From: JAFAFN01 sp963707555
Lineage (GTDB): Bacteria; Actinomycetota; Acidimicrobiia; Acidimicrobiales; Microtrichaceae
Reading direction: 5' to 3'
Assembly: GCA_963707555.1 (NCBI GenBank)
Contig: CAVPQM010000020.1
Span: 356,649 to 420,648 of the forward strand
DNA length: 64,000 nt
In this document: positions 27,386-36,078 of the stretch, piece by piece
How positions within the stretch are numbered: the first letter of the stretch is position 1
Layout of the letters: every line of letters starts with the position of its first letter
Made by a program: the position numbers and the translations under genes
Notes under the pieces: model-generated
What the model was told of the DNA's origin: nothing
The model's database searches: none
What the model saw: the letters and a program-made list of their open reading frames with translations, nothing else

Positions 27386-28089
27386 CGTCCGGGTCGAGTG
27401 GGCCAAGGCCACCGACACCCGCGCCGCCCGCTGGCTGCTCGCGCTCGTCGCCCTGTCGACCGCGGCGATGATGCTGGCGCCGGTCCTCGCCCCGACGTCC
27501 TTCGATCAGACCGCCGCGAGCTACCTCCGTGTCGCCGCGCATCGCGCTGACGATCCCCCTGCCGGTGGTGGCGATCCTGCTGTTCACCGGCGAATGGAGC
27601 CACCGCAGCGTCATGACCACGTTCACCCAGGAACCGCGACGCATCCGGGTCGTGAACGCCAAGCTGGCGGTGTCGATGCTGCTGGGCGGCGGCGCTGCGG
27701 TCGTCGGCGGTGTGGTCACCGCCGCCGGCCTCGGCGCTGGCGGCGGCCTCGGGCCGCGCCCTGGAGGCGGACCTGACCGTCGGCGATCGTCACCGGCTAC
27801 CTGCTCTTCGTGCTCCTCAACGTCCTCGCCGGCGTCGCGCTCGGGGCGCTGCTGCAGAGCTCGGCGACCGCCATCGCCGCCTCCTTCGCGCTGCCTGCCG
27901 TGTGTGCGGTGCTCGGCGCCGCATCGACCGCTGGTGTCGGACTGGATCGACATGTCCACGACCTGGAACTGGGTGCTCGAGAACGACTGGGCCGGTCACG
28001 TGCCGCAGATCTCGGTCTCGATCGTCTTCTGGGTGGCGGTCCCGCTCGCCGCCGGTGTCGTCCGGACGGTGCGTCGCGACATCGGGTAG
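27386..28089 (+). pseudogene. ABC-2 type permease, truncated and frameshifted
   Basis: Begins near an ABC-2 N-terminus (LVRVEWAKATDTRAARWLL, a helix) without a start codon of its own. Hydrophobic helices continue in other frames: IALTIPLPVVAILLFTGEWS, then LLFVLLNVLAGVALGALLQS, ATAIAASFALPAVCAVLG, and finally ISVSIVFWVAVPLAAGVV before VRRDIG and the stop. Breaks occur near 27530, 27740-27790 and 27935. Such permeases work with an ATPase and are often regulated by the kinase-regulator pair whose remnants lie next door. A 45-base copy of its 3' end recurs at 63300-63344. Confidence 0.65.
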
Positions 28090-28203
28090 GCGGCTCGGAC
28101 CAGGCCTTGGGGTCGGGCCCCTCGCCGATGAGCGGGGCTCCCGAGCGTCCCCGGGGATAACGACCATCGAGTAGATCCGGCGACGTCGGTAGCGTGCCGT
28201 GGC

Positions 28204-29553
28204 GTGGAATCCGACGGCGAGATGATGGTGGATCGCGGCGACGGCGTGCAGCTGTGGGCCCGGGCGAGCGGCTCGACGGCCGGCACGCCGTTGCTGCTGG
28301 TGATGGGTGCGAACGCGTCGGGGGTGGCGTGGCCGCAGGAGCTGCTCGATCGGCTCGGCTCGGTGCATCGAGTGATCCGCTACGACCACCGCGACACCGG
28401 TCGGTCGACCTGGACGTTCGAGGAGCAGCCGTACGCGATCCGCGACCTGGCCGAGGACGCGGTCGCCGTGCTCGACGCGTTCGGGGTCGAACGTGCCCAC
28501 GTGGTCGGCATGTCGATGGGCGGGACGTTGGTCCAACTGCTGTTGCTCGACCATCCCGACCGGCTCGACTCGGCGACCGTGTTCTGCACGGCGGCTCTGG
28601 AGCGCGGACCGTCGACGGGTGATGTCCCGGTCGACGACCTGCCGGGTCCGGACCCGCGGCTGCTGGAGAAGTGGGAGTCGATGGGCGAGCCGCGCGATCC
28701 GGCGGCCGAGATGGAGTGGCGGATCGATCACTGGCGGCTGCTCAACGGGGACGCGCTGCCGTTCGACGAGGCGGAGTTCCGCCGGCTCGAGCAGGCGGTG
28801 ATCGATCACTCCGGCCGCGCCGACAGCCCGGTCGCGCATGCGCTCGCCGATCAGGGCGGACTCGATCGAGGTGACGAACTGGCCCGTGTCGCGGTGCCTG
28901 CCCTGGTCATCGAAGCGCCTGCGGATCCGATCAATCCTCCACCACACGCGTCACACCTCGCACGCGCCGTGAACGGCGCTCGTCTGGTGACGATCCCGGG
29001 GATGGGCCACGCGCTCAGCGAGCCGGTCATCGCCCCGCTCGCCGACGCGATCCTCGAGTTCACGACCGGCGTCGACTGGTCGGTGTGCGGCGATCCGACG
29101 CAGCCAGACCTCGAGGTCGTGACCACCATGGCCGCCAGCGCGAGCCAGCTCTGGTCGGCGTGGACCGATCCCACGGCGATCGTCCGATGGTGGGGCCCCG
29201 ATGGGTTCACGAGCACCGTTCGCGAGCTCGACGTCAGCGATGGCGGCCGCTTCGACGTGGTCATGCGCGGACCGGACGGCACCGAGTTCTCGAACGTGTA
29301 CGAGTTCGAGCAAGTCGAGCCCGCCCGCCGCATCGCGTACGTGCACCTGGGGTCACCGGAGCACGGCCTCGCCCCTTCGCGGTCCGTCCTGGAGATCGAC
29401 CAACTCGGGGGCGACACCCCGCGGACCAGGGTGTCGCTGCGCGCGTACTACGCCTCCGAGGCCGACCGTCGCCGGCACCTCGACGACTTCCAGGCCGAAG
29501 CCGGCGCTCAGCAGCTCCTCGCGAGGCTGGAGCGGGTCGCGCTGGACGGCTGA
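28204..29553 (+). CDS. Alpha/beta hydrolase fused to an AHSA1/SRPBCC domain
   Basis: 449 residues from GTG 28204; ATG 28222 or 28225 are alternative starts. Residues 1-285 are an alpha/beta hydrolase: oxyanion strand LLLVMGANASG, nucleophile elbow VGMSMGGTL (Ser), acid in APADPINPP and catalytic His in IPGMGHALS. Residues about 300-449 are an AHSA1-type START-like domain (MAASASQLWSAWTDP, IVRWWGPDGFTS, then RVSLRAYY). Both domains are normally separate proteins. The hydrolase probably cleaves a small ester or lactone; the second domain may bind a hydrophobic ligand. The frame is intact, unlike its upstream neighbours. Confidence 0.83.
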   Translation: MESDGEMMVDRGDGVQLWARASGSTAGTPLLLVMGANASGVAWPQELLDRLGSVHRVIRYDHRDTGRSTWTFEEQPYAIRDLAEDAVAVLDAFGVERAHVVGMSMGGTLVQLLLLDHPDRLDSATVFCTAALERGPSTGDVPVDDLPGPDPRLLEKWESMGEPRDPAAEMEWRIDHWRLLNGDALPFDEAEFRRLEQAVIDHSGRADSPVAHALADQGGLDRGDELARVAVPALVIEAPADPINPPPHASHLARAVNGARLVTIPGMGHALSEPVIAPLADAILEFTTGVDWSVCGDPTQPDLEVVTTMAASASQLWSAWTDPTAIVRWWGPDGFTSTVRELDVSDGGRFDVVMRGPDGTEFSNVYEFEQVEPARRIAYVHLGSPEHGLAPSRSVLEIDQLGGDTPRTRVSLRAYYASEADRRRHLDDFQAEAGAQQLLARLERVALDG

Positions 29554-29620
29554 TCCGCTACGCCGAGCAACGACGCGGTCGTAGCATCGGCAACAGCGAC
29601 GACAGGACGAGGAGCAGGTG

Positions 29621-30010
29621 ATGGCTGGACGTGTGGTGCACTTCGAAGTCCCCTACGACGACGCCGATCGGGCTCGGGCGTTCTACTCGGACGTGTTCGG
29701 CTGGAGCATCCAGCCCGTTCCGGATTTCGAGTACAACTTCGTGCAGACGGGACCGACCGACGACGAGTCAGGTATGCCCGCCGAGCCTGGATTCATCGGC
29801 GGCGGCATGTTCCAGCGTGCGGACGACATCGGCCGGCCGATCATCACGATCGACGTCGATGACATGACAGCAGCCCTCGCCGCCATCGCGCAGCACGGCG
29901 GCGTCACGATCCGTGAGCCCATGCAGGTCGGCGAGATGGGCATCGCGTCGTACTTCACCGACAGCGAGGGAAACCTCATGGGCCTCTGGCAGACGCTGGG
30001 CCCGAGCTGA
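29621..30010 (+). CDS. VOC-family (glyoxalase/bleomycin-resistance-like) protein, paralogue 1
   Basis: 129 residues from ATG 29621 with AGGAGCAGG upstream. One VOC module pair: VVHFEVPYDDADRARAFYSD (first strand-helix) and GIASYFTDSEGNLMGLWQ (second half, EGN.xgLWQ). The family is metal-dependent lyases, dioxygenases and binding proteins; the substrate cannot be read. About 90 percent identical to the paralogue at 42236-42625, including 20 bases upstream, so the two are a recent duplication. Confidence 0.85.
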   Translation: MAGRVVHFEVPYDDADRARAFYSDVFGWSIQPVPDFEYNFVQTGPTDDESGMPAEPGFIGGGMFQRADDIGRPIITIDVDDMTAALAAIAQHGGVTIREPMQVGEMGIASYFTDSEGNLMGLWQTLGPS

Positions 30011-30025
30011 TGCTCTGATCCTGGG

Positions 30026-31030
30026 TCAGAGGCGGGCGTGCATCTTCTCGCACACCCCGCTGACGCCGTTCACGTCGCAGGTGCGGTGCGCGCCACGGAC
30101 GACGCCCCGGTAGGTGCCGTACATCATGAAGTAGTCGACGGCGAACACTCCGAACTGGTGACGCACCGTGTTGCGGCGCGACGGCTCGAAGGTGACCTCG
30201 AGCCGTCCGTCGTCCGAGGAGATGGTCCAGGCGCCGAGGGGATCGTCACCCTCGGTGAACGAGACGTCGGTCAGGGGTTCGCAGTCGCCGTCGATCCACA
30301 GGCTCGACTCCTCCTCCTGATCCGGGAGCTGGGGGCGGGTCGCGAAGTTGGCGCCGACGATGCCGCCGTCGTCGCGGAACGCGAAGGTCCCCCACGTCCA
30401 GTCGGTGCGGTACGGCAGCAGCGAGCGGTGCTCGTCGATGATGGCCAGGTCCCGGTCGGGGTCGAACACGATCGTCGCGTCGCCCACCGCCAGGGTGCCG
30501 CTGACGGCGAAGACCTGCTTCCAGGTGTACAGCGATCCGCTGGGGAGCTTCGCGCTGACCGACAGCGGGGCAGACGATGCCGTGGTGTCGAGGGTGAGCT
30601 TGCCCCGGATGGCGTCGCAATGGTCGGAGGCGGCGATGTCGATGAGGATGCGATGGGCGCCGCCGGCACGGTCGAAGGCGAACTCGAGGGAGTAGCCGCT
30701 CCGGCTGAACCGGCAGGTCGCGTCGGGGAGGTTCGTCGGCAACCGCAGCGCGCCGGGCGGCGCGACGGCCTGCCGGGAGTGCAGCCGGTCGGTCGGCCGG
30801 TGGTAGGCGAAGAAGTCCGAGCTGGCCAGGTACTTGGCGTCCTGGATGATGAACGAGGTCGACCACTCCGGATGGACCACCAGGAACCCGGCCCATTCCT
30901 TGAGGCGCGTGCGGCGCAACCATCGAGTCGGCCAACCGACGCCCTCGGTCGGGTCTGCAGTCGATGGACGCTCCTCGAAGCGGCCGAACTCGATCAGTCC
31001 GGCGGTCGAGAGATGCTGGGGACGCTCCAT
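30026..31030 (-). CDS. DUF2804 family protein
   Basis: 334 residues. The N-terminal section RLKEWAGFLVVHPEWSTSFI, the central WTWGTFAF segment and the C-terminal DYFMMYGTYRGVVRG match DUF2804, a family with a lipocalin-like, CrtC/AttH-type fold and unknown activity. No signal peptide or transmembrane helix. It is convergent with the VOC gene and alone on its strand. Function is not known for any close member; AttH-like proteins handle hydrophobic ligands. Confidence 0.8.
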   Translation of the reverse strand: MERPQHLSTAGLIEFGRFEERPSTADPTEGVGWPTRWLRRTRLKEWAGFLVVHPEWSTSFIIQDAKYLASSDFFAYHRPTDRLHSRQAVAPPGALRLPTNLPDATCRFSRSGYSLEFAFDRAGGAHRILIDIAASDHCDAIRGKLTLDTTASSAPLSVSAKLPSGSLYTWKQVFAVSGTLAVGDATIVFDPDRDLAIIDEHRSLLPYRTDWTWGTFAFRDDGGIVGANFATRPQLPDQEEESSLWIDGDCEPLTDVSFTEGDDPLGAWTISSDDGRLEVTFEPSRRNTVRHQFGVFAVDYFMMYGTYRGVVRGAHRTCDVNGVSGVCEKMHARL

Positions 31031-31039
31031 GACTCGACA

Positions 31040-31416
31040 CTATGCAGCCATTCGCAGCGACCGCCGCGGAGCTGCTCGCGCGGTGCCGCGACGGCTGCGT
31101 TCGAACCGACGCTGATGGTCATGTCCCGATTCGGCGGACTCGGGCGATCCACGTGGGTCGGTGGTGCCGAGTCGTCGAACTCGTTCGTTCCCGGCCGGAG
31201 TGAGCAGGTAGGTCAGGCTCTCGTGCCGGGTGTTCGCCGAGACCGATGGCGACGTGCTCGCTGACCCGCGGCTACGCAAGCACCTGTTTGCGATGTTGCG
31301 CGAGGGCATGCGCCAGGGGTTCACGGGCGTCGGTTGGGACAATGTGGCGTGGGTCGGAGCATGGGATTGATTCGGCCTGGGATCCGCGGGTGCTCCTGAC
31401 CTTGGAAACGAGGATG
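31040..31416. other. Degenerate stretch with remnants of two genes
   Basis: On the minus strand near 31170-31230, SLTYLLTPAGNERV resembles the wing of a MarR/HxlR-type regulator but is followed by low-complexity sequence to a stop at 31040. On the plus strand, 31224-31370 encodes VFAETDGDVLADPRLRKHLF...GVGWDNVAWVGAWD and a stop, the C-terminal end of an alpha/beta hydrolase. Neither has a start. The stretch ends where the duplicated module begins. Confidence 0.45.
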
Positions 31417-31469
31417 GAGGGTGGTTTGTCATCACCGCGAGAGTGCTCGGCGTCGGGGTTCGCGATCTC

Positions 31470-31498
31470 TTGGAGTTCCTTGCATAGGACGCCATATG
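31470..31498 (+). promoter_or_regulatory. Possible promoter of the gad operon, copy 1
   Basis: TTGGAG (31470-31475), 17 bases, then CATATG (31493-31498): a weak match to -35/-10 boxes about 85 bases ahead of the gad start. The same sequence is in copy 2 at 56321-56349. Confidence 0.3.
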
Positions 31499-31584
31499 GG
31501 TGGGTAGGAACGCTCCGGACCTGGTGACGCGACCTCCCGGACACGCCACGAGCGGCCCGCAACCCCTCGAAGGGAGTGGCGAGG

Positions 31585-32964
31585 ATGACCATGAACGACG
31601 GAAGCCTGCAGCTCAATCCACTGTTCGCCCGCCCCGGCGAATCGAGAGAACACCCGCGTTTCGAGCTCGGTGAGTCCTCGATGCTGCCCGAGACGGCATA
31701 TCAGTTCGTGCACGACGAGGCGATGCTGGACGGAAACGCCAGACTCAACCTCGCCACGTTCGTCGGCACCTGGATGGATCCGACCGCGTCGAAGTTGTAC
31801 ACCGAGTCGTTCGACAAGAACATGATCGACAAGGACGAGTACCCCGCGACGGCTGCGATCGAGGACCGCTGCTGGAAGATCCTCGCGGGGATCTGGCACG
31901 CACCGGACCCGATGCGGTCGATCGGGACCTCGACGATCGGTTCCTCGGAGGCGTGCATGCTCGGCGGGCTCGCGTTGAAGCGACGCTGGCAGGCCTCGCG
32001 GCGCGCGGCGGGCAAGCCCACCGATCGCCCGAACCTGGTGATGAGCTCGGCGGTCCAGGTGTGCTGGGAGAAGTTCGCCAACTACTGGGACGTCGAGGCT
32101 CGGCTCGTGCCGATCAGCGAGGAGCATCCGACGCTCGATGGGCACGACCTCGATCAGTTCGTCGACGAGAACACCATCGGCGTCGTCGCGATCCTCGGCG
32201 TGACCTACACCGGGATGTACGAGCCGGTGAAGGACATCGCTGCAGCACTCGACCGGATCCAGGCGGACACCGGCCTGGACATCGCGATCCACGTCGACGG
32301 AGCGTCCGGCGGCTTCATCGCCCCGTTCGTTCAGCCGGAACTGGAATGGGATTTCCGCCTCGAACGTGTGCACTCGATCAGCACGAGCGGCCACAAGTAC
32401 GGGCTGGTGTATCCGGGGGTCGGGTGGGTGGTCTGGCGTGATGCCGAGTACCTACCGGAGGACCTCGTCTTCAAGGTCTCGTACCTGGGCGGCGAGATGC
32501 CGACCTTCGCGTTGAACTTCTCGAGACCCGGCGCCCAGGTGCTGTTGCAGTACTACAACTTCCTCCGGCTCGGTCGGGACGGGTACACCGAGGTCCAGAG
32601 CGCCTGTCGTGACGTCGCGCTGCACCTGTCCGGCGCGATCGGGGCCATGCCGGCGTTCGAGCTGTGGAACGACGGCTCGGACATCCCGGTGTTCGCGTGG
32701 CGACTCCGTGCCGGTCACACCGAGAACTGGGATCTCTACGAGCTGTCGAACCAGCTGCGCCAGAGGGGGTGGCTCGTCCCCGCCTACCCGATGCCCGACG
32801 ATCTCGCCGATCTCACGGTCCAACGAGTCGTGGTCCGCAACGGCTTGTCGATGGACCTCGCCGACTCCCTGCTCGACAGCATCCGGTCGAGCGTCGACTA
32901 CCTCGACGGGCTCTCGAGCCCGTTGCCCACCCACGGTCGGCCGACCCAGACGTTCCACCACTGA
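31585..32964 (+). CDS. gad: Glutamate decarboxylase, copy 1
   Basis: 459 residues from ATG 31585, with AAGGGA 10 bases upstream. PLP-dependent group II decarboxylase of the GadA/GadB type: NPLFARPGE N-terminus, TSTIGSSEACMLGGLALKRR (PLP phosphate contacts), HVDGASGGFIAPF (Asp that pairs with the pyridine N) and the Schiff-base lysine in STSGHKYGLVYPG. It converts cytosolic glutamate plus a proton to GABA and CO2. Length is normal (E. coli 466). Followed 11 bases later by the antiporter gene. Nearly identical to copy 2; one change replaces Tyr after the PLP lysine with Phe there. Confidence 0.93.
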   Translation: MTMNDGSLQLNPLFARPGESREHPRFELGESSMLPETAYQFVHDEAMLDGNARLNLATFVGTWMDPTASKLYTESFDKNMIDKDEYPATAAIEDRCWKILAGIWHAPDPMRSIGTSTIGSSEACMLGGLALKRRWQASRRAAGKPTDRPNLVMSSAVQVCWEKFANYWDVEARLVPISEEHPTLDGHDLDQFVDENTIGVVAILGVTYTGMYEPVKDIAAALDRIQADTGLDIAIHVDGASGGFIAPFVQPELEWDFRLERVHSISTSGHKYGLVYPGVGWVVWRDAEYLPEDLVFKVSYLGGEMPTFALNFSRPGAQVLLQYYNFLRLGRDGYTEVQSACRDVALHLSGAIGAMPAFELWNDGSDIPVFAWRLRAGHTENWDLYELSNQLRQRGWLVPAYPMPDDLADLTVQRVVVRNGLSMDLADSLLDSIRSSVDYLDGLSSPLPTHGRPTQTFHH

Positions 32965-32975
32965 ACGGAGTCCCG

Positions 32976-34442
32976 ATGTCGGACGAGGATGGGAACGCGG
33001 CCCCGGCACGCCGCAGCCAGCTGAAGTTGGGGCAGCTGGCGGTGCTCACGGTCGTGGCCGTGGCAAGCCTGCGCAGCCTGCCGACCATGGCGACCTACGG
33101 GCTCGGATCGATCACGTTGTACGTGATCCCTGCGATCGTGTTCCTGGTGCCGACCGCGCTCGTCGCCGCCGAGCTGGCGACGGGCTGGAAGGGCGGCGTG
33201 TACGTCTGGGTCCGTGAGGCGTTGGGCAACCGATGGGGATTTGTGTCGATCTGGCTCCAGTGGATCCAGAACGTCGTCTGGTTCCCGGTCCAGCTCGCCT
33301 TCATCGCGGCAGCGATCGCGTTCACGATCGGCCAGGACCACCTCGCGAACAGCGGTCTCTTCACCGCGGCGATCATCATCGTCCTGTACTACCTGTCGAC
33401 CCTGGTGACGCTCCGCGGCGGCAACCTGTTCGCGAAAGTCGGATCCTGGGGCGGGATCATCGGCACCATCATCCCTGGGCTCCTGCTGATCGTGCTCGGG
33501 ATCATCTGGTTGGCCAGCGACACCAAGAGCCAGACACCCCTCGAGTGGGGCGACGTGATCCCGCCGTTCTCCGGCATCTCGTCGATCGTGCTGATCGTGT
33601 CGAACTTCCTCGCCTACGCCGGCATGGAGGTGAACGCCGTGCACGTGAACGACATGAGCCGACCGGGACGGGACTATCCCAGAGCGATCCTGATCGCGGC
33701 CGCACTGATCCTCGGAGTGTTCATCATCCCCACCCTCGCGATCGCGATGATGGTTCCAAAGTCCCAACTCGGGCTCACCACCGGCATCATGCTCGCCTTC
33801 CGCGTGTTCTTCGATCACTTCAGCATCGGATGGGCCACGTACGTCCTCGGCGCGATGATCGCGATCGGTGCGCTCGCCTCGGTCGTGACCTGGATCGCCG
33901 GCCCGTCCAAGGGGTTGTTGCTCGCAGGCGAGACCGGCGTGCTGCCGAAGTGGATGCAGAAGCGCAACAAGGCCGGGGTCCAGGAAGGCATCCTCGTCGT
34001 CCAGGCAGTCGTCGTCACGCTGCTGGCACTGGCCTTCGTCGTCATCCCCAACGTGAGCACCGCGTTCTTCACGCTGGTCGACATGGCCGCTGCGTTGTAC
34101 CTGATCATGTACTGCCTGATGTTCGCGTCGGCGATCGTGCTTCGTCGCACGAAACCCAACGTCAAGCGCGCCTACCGCGTCCCCGCGATGAACCTCGTCG
34201 CCGGGGTCGGCTTCGTCGCCTCGCTCGCGGCGCTGGTGCTCGGGTTCGTGCCACCCGCCGGCCTGTCCGGTATCCCCAACGGCGCGTACCCGTTCGTCAT
34301 GTTGGCTGTGATCGTCGTCCTCGGTGGGCCTCCGCTGATCTTCTACGCCGTGAAGAAGCCGTCGTGGGTCACCGCCCCTCCCGCCGACGACACCCACCAG
34401 GGGGATCCCGGAGCCGCCTCCATAGGGAGCGGCACGACATGA
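32976..34442 (+). CDS. gadC: GadC-like glutamate/GABA antiporter (APC family), copy 1
   Basis: 488 residues from ATG 32976 (GGAG upstream). About 12 hydrophobic helices. The first reads VVAVASLRSLPTMATYGLGS, as in GadC-type transporters; WKGGVYVWVREALGNRWGF and EVNAVHVNDMSRPGRDYPRA are characteristic of glutamate/GABA antiporters. It would import glutamate and export GABA, completing the proton-consuming cycle with Gad. The C-terminus is short and lacks a long plug-like tail. The stop overlaps the lipoprotein start (ATGA). This copy is intact, unlike copy 2. Confidence 0.88.
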   Translation: MSDEDGNAAPARRSQLKLGQLAVLTVVAVASLRSLPTMATYGLGSITLYVIPAIVFLVPTALVAAELATGWKGGVYVWVREALGNRWGFVSIWLQWIQNVVWFPVQLAFIAAAIAFTIGQDHLANSGLFTAAIIIVLYYLSTLVTLRGGNLFAKVGSWGGIIGTIIPGLLLIVLGIIWLASDTKSQTPLEWGDVIPPFSGISSIVLIVSNFLAYAGMEVNAVHVNDMSRPGRDYPRAILIAAALILGVFIIPTLAIAMMVPKSQLGLTTGIMLAFRVFFDHFSIGWATYVLGAMIAIGALASVVTWIAGPSKGLLLAGETGVLPKWMQKRNKAGVQEGILVVQAVVVTLLALAFVVIPNVSTAFFTLVDMAAALYLIMYCLMFASAIVLRRTKPNVKRAYRVPAMNLVAGVGFVASLAALVLGFVPPAGLSGIPNGAYPFVMLAVIVVLGGPPLIFYAVKKPSWVTAPPADDTHQGDPGAASIGSGTT

Positions 34443-34822
34443 CGCGCCGCCGGGTTCCTTGGATCATGGTCGCTGCGGTGATCGCCGTCGGTGCCGCTGC
34501 GTGTTCCGAACAAGATGCGACGGCGACGGCGACGGCTCGGGCCAACGAGCTCGTCGCCGAGGCTCGGTCGACAGGGGTGGCACCCGACCTCGACGTCGAC
34601 GTCGCAGAGTCGCTCTACGGCGAGGATGCCCCGGCCGTCTGTGGCCCGCTCGAGGACGATCCCGTGAACATCACCACTTGGTCACGGGTGAATCGCGGCA
34701 TGCCGGACACATTGGTCAATGACCTCATCCGCTACGACCGGCTCGTGATCGACACCTACTGCCCGGATCTGCACAACCGCTTCGACGACCTGCTCGACGA
34801 CCTCCACCACCAACCGGACTGA
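34439..34822 (+). CDS. Small lipoprotein of the gad operon, copy 1
   Basis: 127 residues. The signal peptide (RRRVPWIMVAAVIAVGAAAC) ends in a lipobox, VGAAAC, giving a lipid-anchored Cys near residue 22. The mature part is acidic, has two more cysteines (AVCGPL and TYCPDL) that could form a disulfide, and is otherwise helical. It starts inside the gadC stop (ATGA), so it is translated with the antiporter. No family is recognised. Coupling to gadC and conservation in both copies suggest a surface partner of the acid-resistance system; this is inference. Confidence 0.75.
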   Translation: MTRRRVPWIMVAAVIAVGAAACSEQDATATATARANELVAEARSTGVAPDLDVDVAESLYGEDAPAVCGPLEDDPVNITTWSRVNRGMPDTLVNDLIRYDRLVIDTYCPDLHNRFDDLLDDLHHQPD

Positions 34823-35032
34823 TACTGCCTGGCGGCCAGCAGCTGCTGGTTCCCTCGGCCCGCTGGCAGGACCCGTTCGATGTCCGCCGACCCCACCGGC
34901 ACCTCGGCCCGGTCGGCCTCGCCGTCGAGCAGCCGATCGTGGTCCACGAGGAAGTTCTCGGGCTCGACGACCACATCGAACCCGTCGTGTAGTGAGCGGA
35001 CGATATGGGCCGCCAGAGGGAGTCGGCAGCAT
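34756..35032 (-). pseudogene. Possible small antisense gene between lipoprotein and yhiM, frameshifted in copy 1
   Basis: On the minus strand a frame reads FDVVVEPENFLVDHDRLLDG, then VLPAGRGNQQLLAARQYQSG, with acidic, protein-like composition. In copy 2 (59606-59881) it is continuous from an ATG; here one extra base near 35020 breaks it after the start. It overlaps the lipoprotein 3' end and the yhiM start. It may only be a shadow of GC-rich sequence; the plus strand here also has an uninterrupted short frame without a start. Confidence 0.25.
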
Positions 35033-36078
35033 GGATCCGGCCATCAGCATCCTGTTCCGGGTGATTCCGTTGGCGATGGGGGCGATCTGCCTCTCGTTCG
35101 GGCTCTACGTGCGCTCCGGCGGTGGCGATGCGAACCACTTCGTCGCAGGTCACGTCCTGGTCGCGTTGACCGCGATCTGCATCGCGCTGTTCACGACCGC
35201 CGCCACGATCATCCGTCAGCTCATTCAGCGGTACGGGCCGGGGTGGGCTGTTGCGCTGCCAGCGCTCGGGTACACGGTCTCGGTGGCCACGATGATCTGG
35301 GGTGTCACGATCATCGCCCGCGGCGACGAGTTGAAGTACGTGGTCGCCGGGCACGTGACGCTCGGCATCGGGTTCGTCGCCGCCTGCGTCAGCACCGTGG
35401 CGACCGCGTCGACCAAGTTCGTGCTCATCCAGCAGAGCGAGGCACGAGCGGTCGGGAGCGGCGCCGCCCGACGGCGCGTACTCGCGCCGCGTCGGTGAGG
35501 TGCTCGTCGCCATCCCGGTGCTCCTGGCGCTGGTCGGCATCGTGGTGGCGGTGACGCTGTTCGCCGAGGTGGCGACGTGGCCCTCGTCGCCGGGCACGTG
35601 ATGTTCGGGCTGTCGGTGATCTGCGCGGCGCTCGTGGCGCTCGTGGCGAGCATCGTGCGACAGGTCCGCAACGAGTTCGGCGACGCCGAGCGCTACCGCT
35701 GGTCGTGGTGGGTGGTCGCGACCGGGACCGCCAACATCGTGTTGGGCCTCGTCGTCCTGCTCAGCTCCGACGACCCAGCTCGCCTGGCTCCAGGGACCGT
35801 GCTCATCGGTCTGGGTCTGATCTGCTGCAGCATCCTGTCCAAGGTGCTCCTGCTCGCCCTGGTCTGGAGACAGACCTTCGCGCTCGCCAACCGGATCCCG
35901 CTGATCCCCGTCGGCACCGCGCTGGCCTGCCTGTTCTTCGCCGCCTTCCTCTTCGAGGCGACCGACGCGCAGCCGGGTTTCTTCGTCGGCGCTCGACGTC
36001 CTGGTGGGCCTCGGCGCGGTGTGCTTCACCCTGTACTCGATCGTGTCGATTCTGGAAGCGGGGACGTCCAAGGAGTAG
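35031..36078 (+). pseudogene. yhiM: YhiM-like (DUF2776) membrane protein, copy 1, frameshifted
   Basis: ATG 35031 opens a clear YhiM homologue (FRVIPLAMGAICLSFGLYV, VAGHVLVALTAICIALFTT, VAGHVTLGIGFVAACVSTVA), but the frame is lost three times relative to the intact copy 2: an extra base near 35460 (GGCGCCGCC), one base lost near 35565 (TTCGCCGAGG), and an extra base near 35995 (GCTCGACG). The remainder is still recognisable (RLAPGTVLIGLGLIC, LALVWRQTFALANRIPLIPV). E. coli YhiM is an inner-membrane protein that aids survival at low pH. Nucleotide divergence from copy 2 is much higher than for the genes before it. Confidence 0.8.

Larger units (their letters stand above)
31417..36078 (+). repeat. 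Acid-resistance module, copy 1 (direct repeat, partner 56268-60926)
   Basis: A 4.66-kb segment repeated in the same orientation 24,851 bases downstream. It covers the leader, gad, gadC, lipoprotein and yhiM genes. From 31417 to about 35017 the copies differ at only a few bases (for example GAACGTGTG/GAACGCGTG and AAGTAC/AAGTTT in gad). From the start of yhiM to its stop they diverge to roughly 90 percent. Homology ends at the yhiM stop codons. Confidence 0.92.

Noticed and set aside
31417..31584. RNA thermometer or acid-responsive leader ahead of gad
   Set aside because: No stable stem that would hide the ribosome binding site could be drawn by eye.
32898..34397. Long minus-strand frame opposite gadC
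   Set aside because: Antisense of membrane helices, rich in His/Asp/Gln; no start signal or motif.
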